NCBI GenBank assembly: GCA_947627495.1
Contig: CANQWH010000007.1
Span: forward strand, 1 to 37,909
DNA length: 37,909 nucleotides
From: an uncultured Clostridia bacterium
GTDB taxonomy: Bacteria > Bacillota > Clostridia > TANB77 > CAG-508
Reading direction: 5' to 3'
Notes under the pieces: model-generated
The model's database searches: none
What the model was told of the DNA's origin: nothing
Seen by the model: the letters and a program-made list of their open reading frames with translations, nothing else
Made by a program: the position numbers and the translations under genes
Part shown: piece by piece, positions 8,944 to 17,470 of the stretch
How positions within the stretch are numbered: position 1 is the first letter of the stretch
How the letters are laid out: every line of letters begins with the position of its first letter

Positions 8944-9660
8944 TTATAATTTGTATTCCTTTTCCAGTTTTTCTGTTAAATATACTTTTGATATTATTTT
9001 TAATTCTTCTATTGATTCTTGTGGCACATTAAAAGAATATATTTTTTTTGCATCTGCTAATATTATATATCTTATTGCATCTTTTGTTGTTTCATTCATA
9101 TTTATTGCACCTTTATCTAGTTTTCCACAATTGCTACATTTAAATCCATTATCTTTTATACTAAATATGCTTAAGTTGTCTTTTTGTTTGCAAATTTTAC
9201 ATTCTTGTATTTCTGGTCTATATCCTATTATTGATAATAGTCTAAGTCTAAATATTGATGTAATTAATTCTAAATCTTTATCTGTATTTGATATTACATA
9301 AAGAGTATTTAAAAATAATTGCAATACTTTATAATTATTTTGATTTTCTGTTGTTACATCATTTATTATTTTAGTTATATATGACGCATATCTTAACTTA
9401 TCTAAGTCTATTCTTATATTGTAGAATAACTCTATTGTTTCACATGAATTCATGCTGTAATTTTCAGAACCTTTATATAATAAGTAGTCTCCAAAGCACA
9501 AAAATTGAGTGCCTGCCATTAAAAGGCTCTTTGGTCTTCTAGCGCCTTTTGCTACACACTCAATCTTTCCCATATTTGGTGTTAATATTGTAAGCATTTT
9601 GTCAAAATCAGACATAACTTTTTCAGCAATTATTATTCCCTTTGTTTTGACAGTTCCCAT
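8944..9660 (-). CDS. recO: DNA repair protein RecO
   Basis: TKGIIIAEKVMSDFDKMLTILTPNMGKIECVAKGARRPKS; zinc-finger CKICKQ...CSNCG. Confidence 0.9.
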   Translation of the reverse strand: MGTVKTKGIIIAEKVMSDFDKMLTILTPNMGKIECVAKGARRPKSLLMAGTQFLCFGDYLLYKGSENYSMNSCETIELFYNIRIDLDKLRYASYITKIINDVTTENQNNYKVLQLFLNTLYVISNTDKDLELITSIFRLRLLSIIGYRPEIQECKICKQKDNLSIFSIKDNGFKCSNCGKLDKGAINMNETTKDAIRYIILADAKKIYSFNVPQESIEELKIISKVYLTEKLEKEYKL

Positions 9661-9781
9661 ATTCTTTCACCTTTATATTATTTTCTATATTTTGTACTTC
9701 TTTTTGTACCTCTCTGAATTCTAAAAATGTATCTATATTTCCTGTGTTTTTAAATGTATTCCACGCAATTTGTGTAATCAT
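9623..9781 (-). CDS. YqzL-like small protein (52 aa)
   Basis: MITQIAWNTFKNTGNIDTFLEFREVQKEVQN...; W-x2-F-x2-TG pattern and location between era and recO as in Bacillus; not in supplied ORF track. Confidence 0.6.
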   Translation of the reverse strand: MITQIAWNTFKNTGNIDTFLEFREVQKEVQNIENNIKVKEYGNCQNKGNNNC

Positions 9782-9867
9782 GCTTTCATCTCCTGTTTTC
9801 CAATTTAAAAATATTTTTTGTAGATTTACTTTTTTTATACTTGTATTCCTCTGCCAATATTTTCAAA

Positions 9868-10792
9868 TTATTTTAATTTAAATTTACTTACTATTGAACT
9901 ATTGTCTTGCCAGTTTTCTTTAACTTTTACCCATATTTTTAAATTTACTTTTGTTTGTAATATTTTTTCTATATCTTGTCTTGCATACATTCCTATTTTT
10001 TTTAGCATACTTCCATTTTTTCCTATTATAATGCCTTTATGTGATTCTCTTATTGTATATATTGTTGCTTCTACATCATATATATCTTCTTGTTTTGAAG
10101 TTTTTCTTAAATTCATTTTCTGCGTTTCTACATATATCCCGTGTGGAATTTCTTCATCTAATAATTTTAATGCTTTTTCTCTAATGATTTCTTCTATAAT
10201 CTGCCTTTCTGTTTGGTCTGTATATTCTTCTACATCGTAATATGCAGGTCCTTCTGGAAGTAACTTTTCTATTTCTGTTACAATATCTTCTGTATTTTTA
10301 TTTTCTAATGCGCTTACTGGTATTATTGCTTTAAAATCGTACTCATCTTTATACATATCTATAAGTTTTAATAATTTTTCTTTCTGAATAAGGTCTATTT
10401 TATTCAGAACAAGTATTGTTTTTGGTTTTAACTCTTTTATTTTATCAAGTATTATTCTGTCTCCTGTTCCAATTTTTCCGTGAAGTTGCGTCTATTAAAA
10501 ATATTACCACATCACAATTTGGAATAGTTGTCCATGCTGTTTCTAGCATTGTATTTCCTAATTTTGTTTTTGGTTTGTGTATTCCAGGTGTGTCTACAAA
10601 TATTATTTGAGCATTTTCTCTGTTTATTATTGCTCTAATTGCTGTTCTTGTTGTTTGACATTTATTTGCCGTTATTGCAACTTTTTCACCTACCAAACTA
10701 TTTATCAATGTTGATTTTCCCACATTGGTTCTTCCTATTATTGATACAAAACCTGATTTAAATTTTTCCATTACAAATTCCCATTCCGCCAA
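9868..10792 (-). CDS. era: GTPase Era, split by a +1 frameshift at CGG (10480)
   Basis: ORF 10445-10792 ([26 protein letters not shown]) continues in +1 as [57 protein letters not shown]... with the NKID motif and KH domain (ORF 9868-10356). TCA CGG AAA read as TCA-c-GGA-AAA. Confidence 0.93.
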
Positions 10793-10935
10793 TCTAAAAT
10801 TATTATGTATCCTAATCTAAATCCATTTTAACTTCTATACCTATAAAGATAAATGATTTATTTTTAATACAAATAATAAATCGGCTACTTATCTAAACTT
10901 ATAATTTTAAGTAATATCCTTTTTAAAAATTCATA

Positions 10936-12006
10936 TTACTCAATTGTAATTTCTGCATTCATTGGACAAATTTGTATAAATGTATTTCCATCATTTACTT
11001 GTATTTCTTCACCATTTTCATAAGTATATACTGTTTGTCCACTATGTGAAGATTTTTCCCAATGAATTGGAACTGAATATCCACCTGTTACTAAATAACC
11101 TGAACCGCTTCCAATATTTTCTAGTTCTTGTCTTCCCTTATCTTCACCATCATTTATTGTATAGTTTCTTACTTTATATATTATTATATTTTTTGCTGTA
11201 TATTGCTCTCCAGTTTCTAAATCCACATTTGGTGTACCACTCATACTTCTTTTATATACCTTATTTTCTGAGTCATATTCATAACTTGTTGAGTGATAAT
11301 ATGAATATTCTATATCTACAGATGTTGCATCCTCTGCTCCTTCTAATTCTGCCATGTTTATTTCATCTACACTATATTTTAATAATAAATCTACATCAGT
11401 ATCTCTTGTATATCCTTGACTTTGAGCATATTTTTTTACGTTTTCCATACTTGTAAATCCTGTATGTTCATAATCTCTATTTAAAGTTCTGTCTCTAAAA
11501 AATACTGTACCTTCTAATGCTATACCATCTATACTAGCTATTGAACTTAATCTATTATAAGCTTGTGGACTTCCTCCCCAATGTACAAATATTGCATCAT
11601 TTTCTTGCGCATAATCTATAAAATAATGTCTTGCACTTCTTATTGAACCAATTTTTGCTGTATCTTGGTCTTTATATAATGCCATCATTCTTGTAATTCC
11701 ACCTTCTGCTATTATTTCATAAACTATATAAGCATCTTTTAAACCACATTGTGGCCACGCTGCATGGTTATTATTTATCATAACTGCATATGGTCTAGAT
11801 TTTGAATCTTCATCTACTATTTTCAACTTTTTTATTTCTTGTTCTGGCTGTACTGTCTCAATTTCAGCTTGTTTTCCTTCTTCTGCAACTTGTGTTTTTT
11901 CCTTTGATCCCTTTATTTTCATTGCTAATATTATAGCTGCTACAACTATTATTGCTAAAATGATTATTAAAAATATCATTGTACCCTTATTTTCTTTTTC
12001 CTTCAT
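10936..12006 (-). CDS. DUF3048 (YerB-like) lipoprotein/membrane protein
   Basis: SRPYAVMINNNHAAWPQCGLKDAYIVYEIIAEGGITRMMALY...IGSIRSARHYFIDYAQE. Confidence 0.88.
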   Translation of the reverse strand: MKEKENKGTMIFLIIILAIIVVAAIILAMKIKGSKEKTQVAEEGKQAEIETVQPEQEIKKLKIVDEDSKSRPYAVMINNNHAAWPQCGLKDAYIVYEIIAEGGITRMMALYKDQDTAKIGSIRSARHYFIDYAQENDAIFVHWGGSPQAYNRLSSIASIDGIALEGTVFFRDRTLNRDYEHTGFTSMENVKKYAQSQGYTRDTDVDLLLKYSVDEINMAELEGAEDATSVDIEYSYYHSTSYEYDSENKVYKRSMSGTPNVDLETGEQYTAKNIIIYKVRNYTINDGEDKGRQELENIGSGSGYLVTGGYSVPIHWEKSSHSGQTVYTYENGEEIQVNDGNTFIQICPMNAEITIE

Positions 12007-12054
12007 TTTTTATATCATTCCTTTCCAATGTGTAAACTATTACTTTGTCTTATC

Positions 12055-12522
12055 TTATACTCTTTGTATATTTAATTTATTTAGTATATTTTCTTCTTTT
12101 TTTCTCATTTCTATTTTATCTTCTTCATTTATGTGGTCATATCCTATTAAATGATAAAATGAATGTACTACCATATAAGCAAGTTCTCTTTCAAAACTAT
12201 GTCCATATTCTTTTGCTTGGCTTTGTACTTTTTCTATTGATATTACCATGTCTCCTAGTATATCTTCTTTTTCTAATTTTATGTCTTTTATTTCCTCTTT
12301 TTCATACATAGGAAAAGATAATACATCTGTTTCTTTATCCATATTTCTGTATTCTTTATTAATCTTTTTTATATTATTTGAATCTGTTAGCACTACATTT
12401 ACATATAAATTTTTACCATTCAAATTTTCTTCTTTAAAGCATTCTTGTATAACTTTACTTATTAAATTTTTATATTCTTTTTTTTCTTCTATGTCCAAAT
12501 AATTTAATTCCAATATTTCCAT
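12055..12522 (-). CDS. ybeY: Endoribonuclease YbeY
   Basis: NKEYRNMDKETDVLSFPM and HSFYHLIGYDH metal-binding motif. Confidence 0.92.
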   Translation of the reverse strand: MEILELNYLDIEEKKEYKNLISKVIQECFKEENLNGKNLYVNVVLTDSNNIKKINKEYRNMDKETDVLSFPMYEKEEIKDIKLEKEDILGDMVISIEKVQSQAKEYGHSFERELAYMVVHSFYHLIGYDHINEEDKIEMRKKEENILNKLNIQRV

Positions 12523-13670
12523 TATGCTGACCTCTTATTATATATCATTTTTTTATATGTTTTTATTGATGTTGGTATGCTTTTTATTGCTCCCTTTTCT
12601 GTTAATTTTTGTTTATGTAAATTTATTATTTTTTCATATTTTTTTCTATTAATATTTAATTTTTTTATGTCTTCCTTTAAAAATAATATTTGTTTCTTTT
12701 CTGTATTTTCTTTTACCTTTTTATATTTTTCCCAGAATTTTTTATATTCTTGTTTTTCTTCTGGCTTGTCCCAATACACTTTTGTTGATAATATTTTTAT
12801 ATTGTAATCTTCTATTATATCAAATAATGTATCGTAAGCTTTTTCTCTTTTAACTTCAGTTTTGCTATTTACTATTAATTCTCTTACTTTTTTTAATAAT
12901 TCTATATAACATTTCTCTGTAGCTGCTAATGGTAAACTATGTATGAATAATTTTCTACTTACTCCTAATAGCATTACTTTTTGCATTATTTTATCTCTTT
13001 CATCTAACTTTCCAACTGTTGTATGCAAATATTGCTCATATTCCTCTTTTACACTTTCATCTCCTTGTTCTATCTTTATAGGAAGTATTTCCAATATGTA
13101 ATTTTCCAAAATATCAAAAATTTTATTATAAATATTTTCTTCGTTTTTGTGTACATTATCTGCTATTGCAATAGATTCATTTTTTAGTAATCCTTTATAT
13201 AATGAATCCATTTTTTCAACATAAAAATTTTTATATTTATTAACAAATTTTGTGTTTCTCATAGAACATACTGTTTCATAATCTATTCTTAATAAATATT
13301 CTTGTTTTTTATATTTATATTCTATATAGTTTTTATTTTTTAAATTAACAATAAAATAATATCTAGCTAAAGCTTCTTTTTCAAAATTTGTTGCTGTATT
13401 GCTCTTTACCTTCTTATATAATGAATCCATTATATACTTATCTATTGATTCAAGATATAATGAATAACTATCTTCAAATTTTGTTAATTGTTCTTCCATA
13501 TTTGATTCTAAATAGTTATTATATGCTTTCATTAAGCTAGTTCTTTTTATAGCAATCATTACTCCATTTAGTCCAATTCTTGTAGGTATAAATATTTTTG
13601 AAAGTGTATTACTTATTTTTGAGAAAAATGTTTTGTCAGTTTCTACTACTCTTAAACTCCTTTGTTCCAT
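12522..13670 (-). CDS. Hypothetical protein, mostly helical and charged
   Basis: 382-aa ORF between yqfD and ybeY; no recognised motif. Confidence 0.75.
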   Translation of the reverse strand: MEQRSLRVVETDKTFFSKISNTLSKIFIPTRIGLNGVMIAIKRTSLMKAYNNYLESNMEEQLTKFEDSYSLYLESIDKYIMDSLYKKVKSNTATNFEKEALARYYFIVNLKNKNYIEYKYKKQEYLLRIDYETVCSMRNTKFVNKYKNFYVEKMDSLYKGLLKNESIAIADNVHKNEENIYNKIFDILENYILEILPIKIEQGDESVKEEYEQYLHTTVGKLDERDKIMQKVMLLGVSRKLFIHSLPLAATEKCYIELLKKVRELIVNSKTEVKREKAYDTLFDIIEDYNIKILSTKVYWDKPEEKQEYKKFWEKYKKVKENTEKKQILFLKEDIKKLNINRKKYEKIINLHKQKLTEKGAIKSIPTSIKTYKKMIYNKRSA

Positions 13671-13687
13671 ACTCTCAACCCTTTCTT

Positions 13688-14872
13688 TTATATATTTATC
13701 TTCTGCTCTACTCCTATATCCTCTAAAACTTCATATGTTATTTCTACTTCTAAATACCCATTATTTGAATACGTATTTATATTTTTGTTTACAATATTAT
13801 TTTTATCCTTTATTTCTTTATCAAAACTTTTTTCTATTTTTTCCGTTAATATCTCAGTTAATTCTTCTTCTGTGTATGTTTTCTCTTGCATTACATATTC
13901 CTTATTTGTAGTTTTTACAAATTCTATAGGTAAATAAAAATTTGAAAATAACATTAATTTTTTTTCCTCATTAATTGTATCATATTTTTCAAATTTTGAA
14001 AGAGTTTTGAACAAATTTATTTGATTTTTTTTAAATTTTATGCTGTACTTTTTTTCTATGTTCCCTGTTTCCACTGGAATTTGTTGAACATATGAGGCTT
14101 TTTCCGTTTTTGTATACCATATTTTTGCTTGTATATTTGCTTTACTATGTACAAATCTTGTTCCTGTATATTTTCCTTCTAAATATCCATTAACTAATAT
14201 TTGTCCTTCTTCTACTATATCTCCTACTTGTACTGCTGCTGTTCCATTTTGAATATTCATTTTTGTTATAATCCCTGTTTTATCTGCAATAATGTCACAA
14301 TATTCATCTTCATCTATAATCTCTGGTGCTTTTTCTATTTCTTTTATTTTAACTATCGCATTTGTTCCTTTTAGTGTAATTCCTATCCAAGCAATATCAT
14401 CTCTATTTAATCTTATTTTGCTTATTACAGCATTTGTGTCCATATCATTTTTTGATATTCCTATTGCTAAACCGCTTTCCTCTAAACTTTTCATAAGTTC
14501 TTCTTTGCTAATGTTTACATTTCCACTTATATCTATATTCCATACATAATTTGATGAAATTACCATGAATACTATAACTATTAAAAATAATATTGCAAAA
14601 ATTTTTCTTTTTCTATATTTATGTGCAGTAAATGGTAAACCTTTTTTACTTTGAATTTTTATCTTGGACTTTGTTTTTTTTGCTATTTGTCTTAATCTTT
14701 TATAATCTTCTAATTTAACATCTGCGTACATTATTGTTGATTTTTCTCTTTTTATGTCCATAAGCAAAATTTTTTTACCTTTACACATATTCATAAATCT
14801 TTCTATGAAAAAACCTTCTACCTTTACATTTACATACCCTGTAAAGTAGTTTAATATATTTCTTACAAACAA
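13688..14872 (-). CDS. yqfD: Sporulation protein YqfD
   Basis: GYVNVKVEGFFIERFMNMC...GLPFTAHKYRKRKIFAI...YVWNIDISGN. Confidence 0.9.
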   Translation of the reverse strand: MFVRNILNYFTGYVNVKVEGFFIERFMNMCKGKKILLMDIKREKSTIMYADVKLEDYKRLRQIAKKTKSKIKIQSKKGLPFTAHKYRKRKIFAILFLIVIVFMVISSNYVWNIDISGNVNISKEELMKSLEESGLAIGISKNDMDTNAVISKIRLNRDDIAWIGITLKGTNAIVKIKEIEKAPEIIDEDEYCDIIADKTGIITKMNIQNGTAAVQVGDIVEEGQILVNGYLEGKYTGTRFVHSKANIQAKIWYTKTEKASYVQQIPVETGNIEKKYSIKFKKNQINLFKTLSKFEKYDTINEEKKLMLFSNFYLPIEFVKTTNKEYVMQEKTYTEEELTEILTEKIEKSFDKEIKDKNNIVNKNINTYSNNGYLEVEITYEVLEDIGVEQKINI

Positions 14873-14878
14873 ACTTTT

Positions 14879-15154
14879 TCACTCCACTTCGTTTTTTTCT
14901 AACTCTATGCTTTTTATCGTCCCCTTTATCGCTATATCATCCTCTGTTATTTGTTCTAATGTTAATTTATATCCATTTATATTTACTGTACCTATTTCTG
15001 TATTTATTTTTATAAAGAATTCCTCATATTCTAATATTCCTTTATAATTTTCTATAAGAATTTCATCAAAAGAAATGATTGTTATTTTAGCTTCTTTGCT
15101 GTCTATTTCCCTTGGCATTTCTAACATTTGATTAAATTTATTTTTTCTTCTCAT
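14879..15154 (-). CDS. yqfC: Sporulation protein YqfC (YabP family)
   Basis: MRRKNKFNQMLEMPREIDSKEAKITIISFDEILIENYKGILEYEEFFIKINT; start moved to the internal ATG. Confidence 0.82.
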   Translation of the reverse strand: MRRKNKFNQMLEMPREIDSKEAKITIISFDEILIENYKGILEYEEFFIKINTEIGTVNINGYKLTLEQITEDDIAIKGTIKSIELEKNEVE

Positions 15155-15251
15155 ATAACCTCCATTTTTAATAGTACTAATTAATATTATTTTATTTTTG
15201 TGTATAATATTACTGTTTTCTGGTAAGAAACATTGTGCATGCAAAAAAAAT

Positions 15252-15282
15252 CCTCAAGCTTGCATATTGCTAATGCTTGAGG
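15252..15282. terminator. Bidirectional intrinsic terminator
   Basis: CCTCAAGC...GCTTGAGG flanked by A and T tracts. Confidence 0.8.
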
Positions 15283-15328
15283 TTTTTTATTTAATATTAA
15301 CTATTCCAAACATATTACTTATAGTATA

Positions 15329-16015
15329 TTAAAACATTGTTACTATCGCATAAACAAATATTCCTAGCAATGAAGTAAGTAAAATTTGAACTGTTGTAAA
15401 AGGTATTCCCAATTTATTTATTTCATCGTATTTTTCTATTAAACCATTTACTTCTTGCTTTGTTAATATGTTCTTACTTTCTATATATTCCTTTGCCATG
15501 TATTTAGATTTCGTCATTGCATCTATTTCTAAGTATCCTCTTACTACAAATTTAATCAATGTAATTAATGTTAATATAAAGAATTGAATTGTTGTATTTT
15601 GTACTACTTTTGTGATGGTTAGAACTGTTATAACTAACCAATATAACATACTTATATTAGAAAATATAAAATTGAATAATAATAGTCTTCTATCCTGTAT
15701 AGAGTGCATACATTCATGTGCTATTGTTTGTATTCTTGCATAGTTATTCTTCATATCTGCTATTGATATTTTATTTGTAACTGCAATATACAAACTTGTT
15801 TGAGTATTTTTTGCTTCTTCTATTTTTACTTTATCATTTCCAAGCATTCTAAGTATCTCTTTTGCAACTTCAACATTTTCTGGAAATTTATCCGTAAGTT
15901 TTTCTAAGGCTTTATCTTCTTTTAATGGATCCGCTTTTTTTATATCTAACTTAAATATATATTTTAATAAAACCATGCTTACTAAAATTAGTGCTACAAC
16001 AATAATTGAATCCAT
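15329..16015 (-). CDS. Membrane zinc metallopeptidase-like protein
   Basis: HECMH (IAHECMHSIQDRR) and several TM segments, YugP-like organisation. Confidence 0.65.
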   Translation of the reverse strand: MDSIIVVALILVSMVLLKYIFKLDIKKADPLKEDKALEKLTDKFPENVEVAKEILRMLGNDKVKIEEAKNTQTSLYIAVTNKISIADMKNNYARIQTIAHECMHSIQDRRLLLFNFIFSNISMLYWLVITVLTITKVVQNTTIQFFILTLITLIKFVVRGYLEIDAMTKSKYMAKEYIESKNILTKQEVNGLIEKYDEINKLGIPFTTVQILLTSLLGIFVYAIVTMF

Positions 16016-17455
16016 TTATATTTCTACAACTCCTCCCATTACATTGTTCCTTTTTAGTTCTCCTGTTGGTATATCTGTTAATACCTTTGTTCCTCCTGCT
16101 ATAACAACTTTATCTCCTCGCTCTAAAAATCCTTCTTCTCTTAATTGGTCTAATCCTTTATGTAATAATATATCTATACTTGGTTGTGGTTTAAATAATT
16201 TTGGTATTATTCCCCAACATAAACCTAATTGTCTATATATAACTTCTTTTTGTGTTATTGCAAATATTGTACATCCTGCTCCGAAACTTGATACCATTCT
16301 TGCAGTATTTCCGGTATTTGTGTAAGCGATAATTGCCTTTGCATTAATATTCATGGCCGTTGTACATACTGCATAATTCATTATAAATTCACATTCTGAT
16401 TCTTTTAAATCGTATTCTCTTTTTTTGAATCTTTTCCAATATTTTACAGAACTTTCTATTTTTATTGCAATTTTATTCATTGTTTTTACACATTCAACTG
16501 GATACTTTCCTGAAGCTGTTTCTCCTGATAGCATTATTCCACTGCTTCCATCATAAATAGCATTTGCTACATCACTTACTTCTGCTCTTGTTGGTCTTGG
16601 ATTTGTTATCATAGATTCTAACATTTGTGTTGCTGTTATTACTGGTTTTCCTTGTTTATAACATTTTTTTATAAATTCTTTTTGGAATATAGGCACTTCT
16701 TCCATAGGAATTTCAACACCTAAATCTCCTCTTGCCACCATTATTCCATCTGATACCTCTAATATTTTATCAAAATTATTTATACCTTCTCTATTTTCTA
16801 TTTTTGATATAATTTTTATATGTTCTCCATTATTTTCTTCTAATACCTTTCGAATCTCTAAAACATCTTGTGGTTTTCTTACAAATGATGCTGCAATATA
16901 ATCAAATCCTGATTCTATTCCATATTTTATATCTGCAATGTCTTTTTCTGTAATACCTGGAAGTTTTACTGCAAAATCTGGTATATTTATACTTTTTCTA
17001 TTTGTAAGTTTACCACCTTGTATTACTTCACATACTATATCTTTACCTCTTATTTCCTTTACCTTTAATTCTATTGTTCCATCATTTACAAGTATTGTTC
17101 TACCTATATCTATTTCACTATATAATGTTTTATATGTTATAGATACTTTTGTTTTATCTCCTAATTCTTCATCATTTAATAAAGTAAATTCCTGACCTTT
17201 ATCTAAAAAAATTTCATCATTTTCAAATTTTCCAATTCTTATTTCTGGTCCTTGCGTATCTAATAATAATGGAATTGGTAATTCTAATTCATCTCTGACC
17301 TTTTTAAACATATTTATTCTATCAGCTTGGTCTTGATAATTTCCATGTGAAAAGTTTATTCTTGCTACATTCATACCTTCTAACATAAGTTCTTTTAAAA
17401 TTTCTTCACTATCTGTTGCCGGTCCTAGTGTACAAACTATTTTTGTTTTCCTCAT
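16016..17455 (-). CDS. pyk: Pyruvate kinase
   Basis: MRKTKIVCTLGPATDSEEIL...MVARGDLGVEIP...MLSGETASGKYP. Confidence 0.97.
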   Translation of the reverse strand: MRKTKIVCTLGPATDSEEILKELMLEGMNVARINFSHGNYQDQADRINMFKKVRDELELPIPLLLDTQGPEIRIGKFENDEIFLDKGQEFTLLNDEELGDKTKVSITYKTLYSEIDIGRTILVNDGTIELKVKEIRGKDIVCEVIQGGKLTNRKSINIPDFAVKLPGITEKDIADIKYGIESGFDYIAASFVRKPQDVLEIRKVLEENNGEHIKIISKIENREGINNFDKILEVSDGIMVARGDLGVEIPMEEVPIFQKEFIKKCYKQGKPVITATQMLESMITNPRPTRAEVSDVANAIYDGSSGIMLSGETASGKYPVECVKTMNKIAIKIESSVKYWKRFKKREYDLKESECEFIMNYAVCTTAMNINAKAIIAYTNTGNTARMVSSFGAGCTIFAITQKEVIYRQLGLCWGIIPKLFKPQPSIDILLHKGLDQLREEGFLERGDKVVIAGGTKVLTDIPTGELKRNNVMGGVVEI

Positions 17456-17470
17456 AAAAACGTCCCCTTC

